The notes under the pieces are model-generated. The model had not been told where the DNA came from. It searched no databases and worked only from the letters and a program-made list of their open reading frames with translations. From Rhodobiaceae bacterium (GTDB taxonomy: Bacteria; Pseudomonadota; Alphaproteobacteria; Parvibaculales; Parvibaculaceae), in the NCBI GenBank assembly GCA_021404525.1, contig JAAWWE010000001.1, positions 868,001 to 932,000 of the forward strand: 64,000 nucleotides of DNA. The letters are read 5' to 3'. Shown here piece by piece: positions 1 through 8,263 of the stretch. The position numbers and the translations under genes were made by a program. Each line of letters starts with the position of its first letter. Positions within the stretch are counted from its first letter, which is position 1.

Positions 1-488
1 TTGAGGGCTCGGTGCAACGTCCGCAGATATTCCTCACCCGGCTCAACACCCCCAAGCAGGTGACGCACAACGCCACCAGAAATGATGAAGCCGAAGGCAT
101 GGATGGGATAAGTGGGATTGGGAACCAGGATCACATCACCCGGCGCTGAGATGGCCTGCGCGAGGTTCGCGAGCCCTTCTTTGGAACCCAGTGTCGCAAT
201 AACCTGCGTTTCCGGGTCGAGTTTTACCCCAAACCGGCGCTCATAATACCCAGCCTGCGCTTTCCTCAGGCCAGGAATGCCCCTTGAGGCTGAATAGCGA
301 TGGGTCCGCGGGTCCTGCACGGTCTCAACCAACTTGTCGACAATATGCTGCGGTGTCGGCATGTCGGGATTGCCCATCCCGAAATCGATAATATCTCGAC
401 CTTCCGCGCGCGCCTTCGCCTTGAGGCGGTTGACCACCTCCAACACGTAAGGGGGCAAGCGTTTAATGCGATGAAATTCCTCGGTCAT
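1..488 (-). CDS. Class I/II aminotransferase, AlaC / LL-diaminopimelate aminotransferase-like (C-terminal part outside window)
   Basis: Reading leftward from an ATG at 488, the frame stays open to the window edge (162 codons). Residues 1-30 form the N-terminal arm. The IDFGMGNPDMPTP segment, the RYSASRGIPGLRKA segment and the NPTYPIHAFG segment are typical of fold-type I PLP aminotransferases annotated as alanine or LL-diaminopimelate aminotransferases. The PLP lysine lies beyond the window. The family transfers amino groups between alanine or diaminopimelate and 2-oxo acids in the cytosol. The exact substrate cannot be set from the N-terminal third. The next gene leftward is not visible. Confidence 0.85.
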   Translation of the reverse strand, partial: MTEEFHRIKRLPPYVLEVVNRLKAKARAEGRDIIDFGMGNPDMPTPQHIVDKLVETVQDPRTHRYSASRGIPGLRKAQAGYYERRFGVKLDPETQVIATLGSKEGLANLAQAISAPGDVILVPNPTYPIHAFGFIISGGVVRHLLGGVEPGEEYLRTLHRAL

Positions 489-677
489 CTCACAGGACTC
501 CGGCTAGAGCAGCCATATTTGCGGGCGAAAGCGCCATCGGGCGCTCTTATACCGCCAAAAACCAGGTCGGACTACGGGTTTCCGCGCCCCGGACAAACCT
601 TAGGCTGAATTATTAGAAGGTACGAAATAAACGGCTGAAAAAGGCCAAAGAATGGCCAAATTCATGGCATTCTGAGC

Positions 678-2147
678 CTATTCAATGAATATTTCGGCGC
701 GACGGTTTCCGGCTTCACCCGCAGGCATGGATTCGTAATAGACAGGAACGGCGTCCCCTTTCGCCTCTACAACCACACGTGACGGGTCGACCCCCGCTCG
801 AATGAGTTCATTTGCAACCGCGTTCGCTCGTTTCATCGAAACGTTGAAATTCGCAAGCAGATGATCGCCTACTCCAAGATCTCCCGTCCGGCTGGACGCG
901 TGCCCAACCACCCGCACAATGCCGTTATAGGCCGCAGCACTGGAGGCAGCAGCGGCAATTTTCTGCCGGTCTTCAGCATTAAGTCCGGTCGATCCATGAG
1001 CAAAACTCACCACATAAGGAGGAATATTGCCGGGCCCGCCCTGACTGGCATAGGCAGCACCAGTGGATGGCGCCAGGGCCGGAGACAGGGAGGCTCCAGG
1101 TCCGAGACCACGCAGCGCATCCAGATTGACCTCAACCGGGTCTTCCGGGTCAGCTGACCCTGTTGGAGCACCAGCAGCGCCATAGCGAGACGATACAATC
1201 GGCCCGGCTGCTTCCAGGGCTTCCTGGGTCAAAGCAGGCGCAGAAGACGCTTCAAACGTAGTATTTGAGCGCGGGACGCTGGCCGCGGCTGCCGCCGACG
1301 GAGTAATGGACGGCGTTGGCGCGACCGCTGCTTGCGCAGCAGGCTCAGCCGTTTGAGCCGGCACCGGCGGGCGCTGGCGATAGTTTGGTGTAGCAGCAGA
1401 AGCCGCACTTGCCTGCGATGTTGTGCTCACCCGTGCTGTCCCTGGTACAGCTGGTACAGCCGGACGACGACTCGTCTGTGTGGGTTGAGCTGGCGCAGGC
1501 GCAACGGGTGTTGCCGCAACGATGGGCTGCGAAGCAGTAGAAGGCGCCGGTCCCTGAGGCGCGGGCGCAGATACCGATTCAACTGCAACGGGCGCCGTAG
1601 CCGCAGCCTGTGTCGCTTGCTCAACAACCTGCTCAGCTGTGCTCTCTGTCGACGCCAAAGAGGCACGTCCACGTCGTGCCGGCTCAGGAATGACACCGTC
1701 GGTAGACGTTGACACAACAGCCGCTGGCGCGGGCGATGTCAGGCTTGCCGTGGGCAGCGGCGCAGGACTTGTGGCAGGCGCTGCACTTCTAGGCGCCGGG
1801 GCTGGAGCGCCTGTCCCACCGCGCAGAATTTCGTCGGTATAGCGCGCCCGTTCGCGGTCCGCGGCCAAACCATCAACCGCTTCCCGCACCTCGGCAGCAG
1901 AACTGCGCGTAGGCACTTGACCAGGAACGTCGACCAATTCAGGAAAGTCTTTCTCTGCACTTGGATCTGCCGCAGCGGCTTCTGCGTCATCCCCGTAGAT
2001 CAGGCCGGGGCGCGCCCATTCTGGTGCGGTAGAACAGGCCGCCAAACCAGCAACCAAGAGGACCGCGCCGATGCGCTTCGTCGCTCGTTCCACGATCCCT
2101 GCTGTGGCAGACAGACCTACTTCGCTTGGTTGGCGTTCACTTGTCAT
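678..2147 (-). CDS. OmpA-family lipoprotein with long Ala/Pro-rich linker
   Basis: 489 residues from the ATG at 2147, which has a GGGG ribosome site; an in-frame ATG at 2189 is an alternative. A lipoprotein signal ends in the lipobox LAAC, so the mature protein should start at Cys38 and carry lipid. About 280 residues of Ala/Pro/Thr/Ser-rich low-complexity sequence follow, probably a flexible periplasmic spacer. The last 110 or so residues form an OmpA_C domain (VSFAHGSTGLNAEDRQ, VVGHAS, NRRAEIFIE), expected to bind peptidoglycan. It resembles Pal-type tethers but has a much longer linker. Function beyond envelope anchoring is unknown. It is transcribed toward the aminotransferase gene. Confidence 0.85.
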   Translation of the reverse strand: MTSERQPSEVGLSATAGIVERATKRIGAVLLVAGLAACSTAPEWARPGLIYGDDAEAAAADPSAEKDFPELVDVPGQVPTRSSAAEVREAVDGLAADRERARYTDEILRGGTGAPAPAPRSAAPATSPAPLPTASLTSPAPAAVVSTSTDGVIPEPARRGRASLASTESTAEQVVEQATQAAATAPVAVESVSAPAPQGPAPSTASQPIVAATPVAPAPAQPTQTSRRPAVPAVPGTARVSTTSQASAASAATPNYRQRPPVPAQTAEPAAQAAVAPTPSITPSAAAAASVPRSNTTFEASSAPALTQEALEAAGPIVSSRYGAAGAPTGSADPEDPVEVNLDALRGLGPGASLSPALAPSTGAAYASQGGPGNIPPYVVSFAHGSTGLNAEDRQKIAAAASSAAAYNGIVRVVGHASSRTGDLGVGDHLLANFNVSMKRANAVANELIRAGVDPSRVVVEAKGDAVPVYYESMPAGEAGNRRAEIFIE

Positions 2148-2287
2148 TTCGACCCCGCACACTTGACCATTCCCAATACGCTTGACCATCGAAAGGCCAG
2201 ACCCCTTTTAAACCACCTCAGCGACTCTCGCGGAGGATCCCAGATATTCTGGTCCCTACCCTATAGGATATTCTGCGCAAACGTAAC

Positions 2288-2335
2288 CAGACCAAATCAG
2301 AACAATGCAGAGTTTCTGCTCCCTCAATTGGTCTG
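2288..2335. promoter_or_regulatory. Nested inverted repeat upstream of the EamA transporter
   Basis: CAGACCAA at 2288-2295 pairs with TTGGTCTG at 2328-2335, and a smaller GCAGA/TCTGC hairpin (2307-2319) sits inside the loop. The element lies about 75 bases before the transporter start and about 140 bases before the divergent OmpA lipoprotein start. It could be an operator or an RNA structure. No transcription factor can be assigned. Confidence 0.3.
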
Positions 2336-2411
2336 AAACGCCCCGAAAGGCTCTCAACACGCAATCCCATTTGCTGTTTCTATGAATAGGCACCGGGTCC
2401 CCGAGGCCTTT

Positions 2412-3275
2412 ATGGTCCGCCCCATGGAAACCGACATTAGCCTTGCCTTGATCGGGCTGGTCCTACTCACAGCGCTGATGCATGCAAGCTGGAACGCCAT
2501 GGTGCGTGCCGGCGAGGACAGACTCAACTCGCTGGCGTTGATGACGGGCGCATGTGGCTTATTCGCCCTTCCCGTGTTGCCGTTCCTGCCATTTCCCACT
2601 CTGGAAACCTGGGCGATCTTAGGCGTCACCCTCATCCTCCACACGGGATACAAGCTGTTTCTCGTGCGTGCCTACACTTTTGGGGATTTAGGGCACGTCT
2701 ACCCTATTGCGCGCGGAACAGCACCACTGCTTGTTGCGATCGGCGCTTTCCTGGTCATCGGCGAAACACTGACGCTCTCAGCCATGCTGGGCTTGCTCCT
2801 TGTGACCGGCGGCATCATGAGCCTCGCCTGGCAAAGACGCCGTGGATCGCCAGACGAACGCAAAGCAACACTCTACGCCTTGGGCACCGCCGCCTTCATC
2901 GCCAGCTACACCATGATGGACGGCATTGGTGGACGTGTCGCTCAAACGCCCATGACGTATGTGTTTTGGCTGTTTCTGCTCGACGGACTGACATTTTTCT
3001 CGATCGGGCTTTACCGACGCGGCTGGCGCTCAATCCGAACCACCAACTCCATCAGCATTATCGCCTTTGGCGGGGCTGCCCTCCAAATGGTCGCCTATGC
3101 CCTGGTGATCTGGGCGATGAGTGTTGCCCCCCTTGGTCTGGTGTCCGCGCTGCGGGAGACAAGCGTCATATTCGCTGCACTGCTCTCAGCCTACATCCTG
3201 AAAGAACCCGTCGGCCGCATCGGCATCGCCGCCGCGTTCATCGTCGCGGCCGGGGTCATTCTCATTCGGTTCTGA
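2412..3275 (+). CDS. EamA (DMT) family transporter
   Basis: 287 residues from the ATG at 2412, chosen because GAGG lies just upstream; the frame also has an ATG at 2382. About ten hydrophobic helices are visible, arranged as two EamA halves (roughly residues 5-135 and 150-285). The first half contains the LVRAYTFGDLGHVYPIARG segment and the second the VSALRETSVIFAALLSAYIL segment, both typical of the family. Members export or import small metabolites across the inner membrane, and substrate cannot be told from sequence. The gene lies alone, converging on the short-chain dehydrogenase with three bases between stops. Confidence 0.85.
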   Translation: MVRPMETDISLALIGLVLLTALMHASWNAMVRAGEDRLNSLALMTGACGLFALPVLPFLPFPTLETWAILGVTLILHTGYKLFLVRAYTFGDLGHVYPIARGTAPLLVAIGAFLVIGETLTLSAMLGLLLVTGGIMSLAWQRRRGSPDERKATLYALGTAAFIASYTMMDGIGGRVAQTPMTYVFWLFLLDGLTFFSIGLYRRGWRSIRTTNSISIIAFGGAALQMVAYALVIWAMSVAPLGLVSALRETSVIFAALLSAYILKEPVGRIGIAAAFIVAAGVILIRF

Positions 3276-3278
3276 GGA

Positions 3279-4082
3279 TTAGTAAGTCCGCTCGATCTCC
3301 AACGCCTTGAGAGAGGCTTTGATGTCCTTCATGCGCGGTTGCATGTCATCGAGCAGATGAGCCTGGGTTGGAATGTAGAACAGATCCAAATCCATTCCCT
3401 TGAGTGCAACCTCAGCACAACGCTCTGCTGTAATAAGCTCAAGTTCCGGCGGCGCCATGGAGGGGTCCGGCAGACTTCGCGCGACAAGCGGCGTATAAAC
3501 CGCCCCCGGCAACAATACATGAAGGTCGAGGAGACCCGCTTTCTCCTGCTCAATCCGCAGCCATTCCATGGCCACCAGAAGTGCATGCTTGGTCGCCCCG
3601 TAGAACGTCATTTTGCCCGCACTGACAGCGCTCGGGACACTGAGGGAATTCTCTGAAGCCGTCACCATCAATCGCCCCCGTTTGCCATCGGCTTCCAAAT
3701 GACGAGCGTAAGCCTGGGCTATCTTTGGACCCGCAAAAAAGTTGATCTCAAAGAGTTTCGTCATCGCATCGGTTGCATCAAAAGGCTCTTTGGCAAGGCT
3801 GCTTCGATGCCCGATCCCTGCATTTGAGAAAATCAGATCCAAATGACCGGCGCTTTCATATGCCTGGTCAACGAGGTTGGTGGCACCCGAAGGATCACCC
3901 AAATCAGACACGATAGAAAATGCGCCATCGCCGATGGTGGAAACGGTTTGCTCGACACCCTCTGCGTCAATGTCCGCGCAAATGACCTTTGCACCGCGTT
4001 GCGATAGAGCGATCGCCGTCGCTTCGCCAATACCTGAAGCTGCGCCGGTGACTAGGACCGTCTTGCCTGAATACTCGATCAT
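3279..4082 (-). CDS. SDR family NAD(P)-dependent oxidoreductase
   Basis: 267 residues. The Rossmann glycine motif TGAASGIGEA lies near residue 12, ICADID marks the end of beta 2 (an Asp there favours NAD over NADP), SNAGIGH follows strand 4, and the catalytic Ser and YGATK (Tyr-x-x-x-Lys) lie near residues 140-165. This is a classical short-chain dehydrogenase of usual length, acting in the cytosol on an unidentified alcohol or ketone. It runs in the same direction as argC, 26 bases after it, so it may be cotranscribed, but nothing links the two functions. Confidence 0.85.
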   Translation of the reverse strand: MIEYSGKTVLVTGAASGIGEATAIALSQRGAKVICADIDAEGVEQTVSTIGDGAFSIVSDLGDPSGATNLVDQAYESAGHLDLIFSNAGIGHRSSLAKEPFDATDAMTKLFEINFFAGPKIAQAYARHLEADGKRGRLMVTASENSLSVPSAVSAGKMTFYGATKHALLVAMEWLRIEQEKAGLLDLHVLLPGAVYTPLVARSLPDPSMAPPELELITAERCAEVALKGMDLDLFYIPTQAHLLDDMQPRMKDIKASLKALEIERTY

Positions 4083-4108
4083 CTAGCCCTCCCTGAATGA
4101 ATGAACGT

Positions 4109-5065
4109 TCAGCTATCGGGCACGAGTCCAGTCGCTTCGTCAAGTCCCAGGACCAAATTCATGCTCTGGACGGCGGCGCCGGAAGCGCCTTTGCCCAGAT
4201 TGTCGAGCTGCGCCACGAGCCGAACTTGCTCTGTTTTCTGATTGCCAAAAACAAAGAGTTTCATCTCATTCGTATGGTTGAGGCCCTCAGGATCAATATT
4301 GGCGATTTCAGAGGTCTCCTCTGCACTTGCAACTGAGACGAACCGCTCACCCGCATATTGTTCGATCAACACATCGCGAATTTGATCTGGCGTGGCGTCT
4401 GATCCCAAGGACCAGAGTTGCACAGGCACCTCTACCAGCATGCCCTGCCGGTACTTGCCCACCGCCGGCGAGAAGAGAGGTTTGTGCCCAAGTCCGCTAT
4501 AGACCTGCATTTCAGGTACATGCTTGTGCGCCAGCGTCAAACCATAGAGTCTGAAAGGCTGTTCAGACGTGACAGGAGCCTGAGGGTCTTCAAACTCTGC
4601 AATCATGCCCTTGCCGCCACCGCTATAGCCAGACACCGCATTAATGGTGAGCGGAAAGTCATTAGGCAGAATACCTGCATCCACCAATGGCCGCACAAGC
4701 GCGATCGTGCCCGTCGGATAGCATCCCGGATTGCTGATCCGCTTTGAACCGGCAACCGCCGCCCGATGATCTTTGGTCATTTCAGGGAACCCATAGGTCC
4801 AGCCGTCAGCCACCCGAAAGGCAGTCGACCCATCGATCACGACGGTGTTTGGATTGTCGATGAGCGACACAGCTTCAATGGCAGCAGCATCTGGCAGACA
4901 CAGAAAGACAATGTCAGCTGCGTTCAAGAGGCGCTTTCGTTCGTCCGCATCCTTCCGCTTCGCCGGATCGATCTGCAGCAGTTCAATGTCGCGCCGTCCG
5001 ACAATCCGGTCCCGTATCAGAAGACCCGTTGTGCCCGCTTCGCCATCAATAAAAACCCGTTTCAT
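4109..5065 (-). CDS. argC: N-acetyl-gamma-glutamyl-phosphate reductase
   Basis: 318 residues, matching the shorter type-2 ArgC common in alphaproteobacteria. The N terminus (FIDGEAGTTG) is the nucleotide-binding loop. SNPGCYPTG carries the catalytic cysteine that forms the thioester with the substrate, and HKHVPEM supplies the conserved histidine region. It catalyses NADPH reduction of N-acetylglutamyl phosphate to the semialdehyde in arginine synthesis. It lies just after the rpsI terminator on the same strand, the usual rplM-rpsI-argC order in this class. Its own promoter probably lies in the 88-base gap or comes from read-through. Confidence 0.95.
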   Translation of the reverse strand: MKRVFIDGEAGTTGLLIRDRIVGRRDIELLQIDPAKRKDADERKRLLNAADIVFLCLPDAAAIEAVSLIDNPNTVVIDGSTAFRVADGWTYGFPEMTKDHRAAVAGSKRISNPGCYPTGTIALVRPLVDAGILPNDFPLTINAVSGYSGGGKGMIAEFEDPQAPVTSEQPFRLYGLTLAHKHVPEMQVYSGLGHKPLFSPAVGKYRQGMLVEVPVQLWSLGSDATPDQIRDVLIEQYAGERFVSVASAEETSEIANIDPEGLNHTNEMKLFVFGNQKTEQVRLVAQLDNLGKGASGAAVQSMNLVLGLDEATGLVPDS

Positions 5066-5101
5066 TACGTCACCGCTTAGTAGAATTCTTTACACCTTAA
5101 C

Positions 5102-5129
5102 AAAAAAAGGGGCGCCTCGCTGGCGCCCC
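5102..5129 (-). terminator. Rho-independent terminator of rplM-rpsI
   Basis: Read on the minus strand, GGGGCGCC pairs with GGCGCCCC around the five-base loop AGCGA, followed directly by seven Ts (5108-5102). It lies 25 bases past the rpsI stop and before argC. This is a textbook intrinsic terminator; partial read-through into argC is possible. Confidence 0.9.
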
Positions 5130-5153
5130 TTTGAACTCTGAACCCAAACAAGA

Positions 5154-5633
5154 TCAACGTTTGGAGAACTGGAAGCTCCGGCGCGCTTTCGCAAGGCCAT
5201 ATTTTTTACGTTCCACAACGCGGCTGTCGCGTGTGAGGAAGCCACCGCTTTTCAGAACACCGCGCAGCGCAGGTTCGTAGTAAGTCAGGGCCTTCGAGAT
5301 ACCGTGACGAACAGCACCAGCCTGACCGGAAAGGCCACCACCGGAAACACTGCAGACGATGTCGAACTGGTTTTCGCGACCAGCAGCAACGAGCGGCTGG
5401 CGAAGAACCATGCGCAGTACAGGACGCGCGAAGTAAACTTCGATGTCACGATCATTGATCGTGATGCGACCAGCACCAGGCTTGATCCAAACACGAGCGA
5501 TCGCGTCTTTCCGCTTGCCCGTTGCATAGGACCGGCCCTGCGCATCAATTTTTGGCTCACGAGGAGCAGGCGCTTCTTCAGCTGGGGCAACCACGTCCTT
5601 CAGGTCTTCCAGCGTGCGTGCTTCTTCAGACAT
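5154..5633 (-). CDS. rpsI: 30S ribosomal protein S9
   Basis: 159 residues. About 35 N-terminal residues rich in Glu, Ala and Pro precede the conserved body, an extension common in alphaproteobacterial S9. The body shows [14 protein letters not shown], then [19 protein letters not shown] and the basic tail [11 protein letters not shown] that reaches the ribosomal P site. The start ATG overlaps the rplM stop by one base (TAATG), so translation is coupled. A strong terminator follows. Confidence 0.97.
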   Translation of the reverse strand: MSEEARTLEDLKDVVAPAEEAPAPREPKIDAQGRSYATGKRKDAIARVWIKPGAGRITINDRDIEVYFARPVLRMVLRQPLVAAGRENQFDIVCSVSGGGLSGQAGAVRHGISKALTYYEPALRGVLKSGGFLTRDSRVVERKKYGLAKARRSFQFSKR

Positions 5634-6097
5634 TACGCACTCCTCACATTCTTAGAATTCATAGCGCCAACATCCAGCTTTTCAGGCTGCTGCGCTTCGT
5701 GCGGATGATCCGTTCCAGCATAGACATGCAGATTGGACAGCTGCTTCCGAGAAAGCGGGCCGCCGGGCAGCATGCGCTGCACAGCAAGCTCAACCACACG
5801 TGTTGGGAACTTGCCGTTCAGGATCTTCTCCGGGGTGGTTTCTTTGATCCCACCTGGGTGACCTGTGTGCCGGAAATATTTTTTGTCGGTCAGTTTCTTG
5901 CCGGTCATAGCGACCTTGTCGGCATTCACGACGATGACATTGTCACCGCAGTCCATGTGAGGCGTGAAAGTCGGCAGATGCTTGCCACGAAGGCGCATCG
6001 CAATGATGGATGCCAGACGACCAACAACCAGGCCCTCCGCATCAATCACGATCCATTTCTTCTCAATGTCTGCGGCTTTTGCAGAATAGGTTTTCAT
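5633..6097 (-). CDS. rplM: 50S ribosomal protein L13
   Basis: 154 residues, the usual length. The motifs [35 protein letters not shown] and [12 protein letters not shown] are characteristic of L13, an early-assembling large-subunit protein. It is the first gene of the rplM-rpsI pair. In Escherichia coli the orthologous operon is autoregulated by L13. Here the 5' leader holds a strong hairpin (6148-6168), which could serve a comparable purpose; that is inference. Confidence 0.97.
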   Translation of the reverse strand: MKTYSAKAADIEKKWIVIDAEGLVVGRLASIIAMRLRGKHLPTFTPHMDCGDNVIVVNADKVAMTGKKLTDKKYFRHTGHPGGIKETTPEKILNGKFPTRVVELAVQRMLPGGPLSRKQLSNLHVYAGTDHPHEAQQPEKLDVGAMNSKNVRSA

Positions 6098-6147
6098 GTG
6101 ATCTCAATCTCAACCCTTTAGCGGGTCTCGACCCTTTAAATACGAGA

Positions 6148-6168
6148 AGGCACCCATCATGGGTGCCT
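6148..6168 (-). promoter_or_regulatory. Perfect hairpin in the rplM leader
   Basis: AGGCACCCAT and ATGGGTGCCT form a perfect inverted repeat around one central base, 50 bases upstream of rplM. A second small dyad (GGGTC-TC-GACCC, 6123-6134) lies between it and the gene. No T-run follows on the minus strand, so this is more likely a leader structure than a terminator of the upstream thioesterase gene, though the latter is not excluded. Confidence 0.5.
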
Positions 6169-6277
6169 GTTGGCGCGTGTTTTAGGGGAGCTCTACCCCC
6201 AAGTCAAACGGATAAGTGGCCAAAAAGTGGAATAAATTCAGCCGCTTAAATATGCGGTATTTAATTACCACAAAAAC

Positions 6278-6724
6278 TCACCGATTTGGTGGAATAGAAT
6301 ATGTCGAGGTCACATGAGCCACAGGGTCATCCTCTTCTCCTTCGTTGAAGAGCGTCACCTCCCCTACAGCAAGTCTTTTCCCCAGTTTGAGCAACCTCCC
6401 CTCCGCCAACAGGTCCTGAAGCCCGGGTTTCCGCAAAAAATTGATGTTGAGATTGGTAGTGACCGCGAGCGCTACCGGCCCGATATGCGCCAGGATGACA
6501 GCATACATCGCATGGTCTGCGAGCCCCATCATGGTCGGCCCGGAAACCGTCCCTCCAGGCCGAAGGTTGGCGTCAGACACTTTGCGACGGATCAGAACAC
6601 GCCCTGGGCCGATTTCCTCAATCAACGTTTCTTCACTTGGCCCTCCAAGCGCCTGTGGAAAGGCCTCAGCAAAGAAGGCCCGCAAGTCCGCCACGGTCAT
6701 TATAGGTTCTAAACCGCTTGCCAT
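6278..6724 (-). CDS. PaaI-family hotdog thioesterase
   Basis: 148 residues from the ATG at 6724, chosen because GGAG precedes it at good spacing; the frame continues 18 codons further upstream. The segments RPGGTVSGPTMMGLADHAM and TTNLNINFLRK match the 4HBT/PaaI hotdog fold, in which the central helix follows the GG/SGP stretch. Members hydrolyse acyl-CoA thioesters in the cytosol. It is divergent from an enoyl-CoA hydratase, which fits a role in CoA metabolism. The specific substrate is unknown. Confidence 0.85.
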   Translation of the reverse strand: MASGLEPIMTVADLRAFFAEAFPQALGGPSEETLIEEIGPGRVLIRRKVSDANLRPGGTVSGPTMMGLADHAMYAVILAHIGPVALAVTTNLNINFLRKPGLQDLLAEGRLLKLGKRLAVGEVTLFNEGEEDDPVAHVTSTYSIPPNR

Positions 6725-6922
6725 AGCCTGCTCCTCTGTTTCGGCCGCGACATTAAGCCCAGGACGCCTCAGCCGCAAATCCCCGCGGTCGCTTGAAAGC
6801 GCTTCAGCGATGTTTCAGAAAATTCGTTTGTCAGTCGATATTTGAAATGCGACTCCGCTGCAAATGAGGCCTGACGCAGCCCCTCCAGAACGATATCATC
6901 GGCGGAAAGCGAGGAGACAAAC

Positions 6923-7738
6923 ATGTCAGAGGCAGCAGCTGAAGTAGCAGAGGAGGTCCTTGTGCGGGAGGATCGTGAGGGTGTTGCAATCCTTACACTC
7001 AACCGCCCCCGGCAGCGCAATTCACTTTCCGAAGCTCTGATAGCGGCCCTCACCGCTGAGATGACATCCATTGCTGACGATCCCTCTGTCCGCACTGTCG
7101 TGCTTGCCGCCAACGGGCCAGTCTTCAGCGCAGGGCATGACCTGAAAGAATTAACCGCGGCCAGGCAGCAGGAAGACAGAGGGCGCGCCTATTACCAGGA
7201 CATCATGCAGCGCTGCTCCACCATGATGCTTTCAATTCTAAAGAATCCAAAACCGGTAATCGCGAAGGTGCATGGCACGGCAACCGCCGCAGGCTGTCAG
7301 CTGGTCGCCACCTGTGACCTCGCAATCGCCGCCACAGAGGCTCAGTTTGCAACGCCGGGTGTCAATATCGGTCTCTTCTGCTCAACACCCATGGTCGCCC
7401 TCTCCCGCAATGTGAGCCGCAAACACGCCATGGAAATGCTTCTGAGTGGCGACATGGCGGACGCCAACCACGCCGCCGAAATTGGATTGATAAATCGCGC
7501 CGTATCCCAGGAAAGCTTGGACACCGAAGTTATGGCGCTCGCAACCAAGATCGCATCCAAATCTTCCATGACCGTATCCATTGGCAAGCGGGCCTTTTAT
7601 GACCAATTGGAACTCGGCATCTCTGATGCCTATGCGTTTACCAGCGAGGTCATGGTGAAAAACATGCTGACCCATGACGCAGAAGAAGGCGTCAATGCCT
7701 TCATCGAAAAGCGTGACCCAACCTGGAAAGACCGGTGA
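6923..7738 (+). CDS. Enoyl-CoA hydratase/isomerase family protein
   Basis: 271 residues from an ATG preceded by GAGGAG. The crotonase fold is clear: GVAILTLNRPRQRNSLSE, then FSAGHDLKEL (first oxyanion-hole segment), then KVHGTATAAGCQLVATCDL (second). The sequence is closest in style to the ECHDC3-like branch, whose reaction is not well established. The active-site glutamates of classical hydratases are not obvious, so hydratase activity itself is uncertain. It overlaps the CoA-binding gene by four bases (GTGA), implying an operon. Confidence 0.85.
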   Translation: MSEAAAEVAEEVLVREDREGVAILTLNRPRQRNSLSEALIAALTAEMTSIADDPSVRTVVLAANGPVFSAGHDLKELTAARQQEDRGRAYYQDIMQRCSTMMLSILKNPKPVIAKVHGTATAAGCQLVATCDLAIAATEAQFATPGVNIGLFCSTPMVALSRNVSRKHAMEMLLSGDMADANHAAEIGLINRAVSQESLDTEVMALATKIASKSSMTVSIGKRAFYDQLELGISDAYAFTSEVMVKNMLTHDAEEGVNAFIEKRDPTWKDR

Positions 7739-8178
7739 GCGCCCCAATGACCGCTTTGAATTACAGCTCTGATCTCCTAACGCGAGTATTAAAAGACACC
7801 AGGACGATTGCCCTGGTCGGTGCCAGTGATAAGCCGCACAGAGCCAGCTACAACGTCATGAAATACATGCTGTCCAAAGGTTATGACGTGGTTCCCGTAA
7901 GCCCACGCCTTGCAGGAAAAGAATTGCTGGGCCAAAAGGCTTACGCCTCCCTCGCAGACATTCCCCAGCCGATCGACATGGTCGACATCTTCAGAAACTC
8001 TGAAGATGCAGGAAGCGTAACGGACGAAGCAATTGCCATTGGCGCAAAGACAGTCTGGATGCAACTTGATGTGATCAATGAAGCCGCCGCGGGGCGCGCA
8101 GAACAGGCTGGATTGACCGTGATCATGGACCGGTGCCCAAAGATTGAATATGAGCGTCTCTCTATGGAGCGCACCTAA
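7735..8178 (+). CDS. CoA-binding domain protein (YccU/CoA_binding_2)
   Basis: 147 residues, a single Rossmann-like CoA-binding domain. IALVGASDKPHRASYNVM is the nucleotide-binding turn and region; DMVDIFRNSEDAG and VWMQLDVINE follow, as in the succinyl-CoA ligase alpha N-terminal fold. The GTG start at 7735 overlaps the previous stop; an ATG at 7747 is an alternative. Such standalone proteins bind CoA, but their role is not established. The position after a crotonase and before metY is a recurrent alphaproteobacterial arrangement. Confidence 0.85.
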   Translation: MSAPMTALNYSSDLLTRVLKDTRTIALVGASDKPHRASYNVMKYMLSKGYDVVPVSPRLAGKELLGQKAYASLADIPQPIDMVDIFRNSEDAGSVTDEAIAIGAKTVWMQLDVINEAAAGRAEQAGLTVIMDRCPKIEYERLSMERT

Positions 8179-8263
8179 ACGAACCAACAACCAAGACCAA
8201 CTAAATGAGTGCGTCCCAGATACATCCAAATAGGGCGCCCGATTAAAACAACAGGGATACATC

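Noticed and set aside
1332-1842. Arg-rich and Ala/Gly-rich open frames on the plus strand
   Set aside because: They lie antisense to the Ala/Pro-rich part of the OmpA lipoprotein, whose GC-rich repeats keep all frames open. No start signals or family features.
2552-3310. 252-codon plus-strand frame
   Set aside because: Alternative frame inside the EamA transporter gene; sequence is His/Arg-rich and without a family, while the other frame is a clear membrane transporter.
5522-6121. 199-codon plus-strand frame
   Set aside because: Antisense to rplM and rpsI, which are certain genes.
8179-8263. SAM-II riboswitch before metY
   Set aside because: The GATTTAAC-type pseudoknot core and the downstream partner are not present in the leader.
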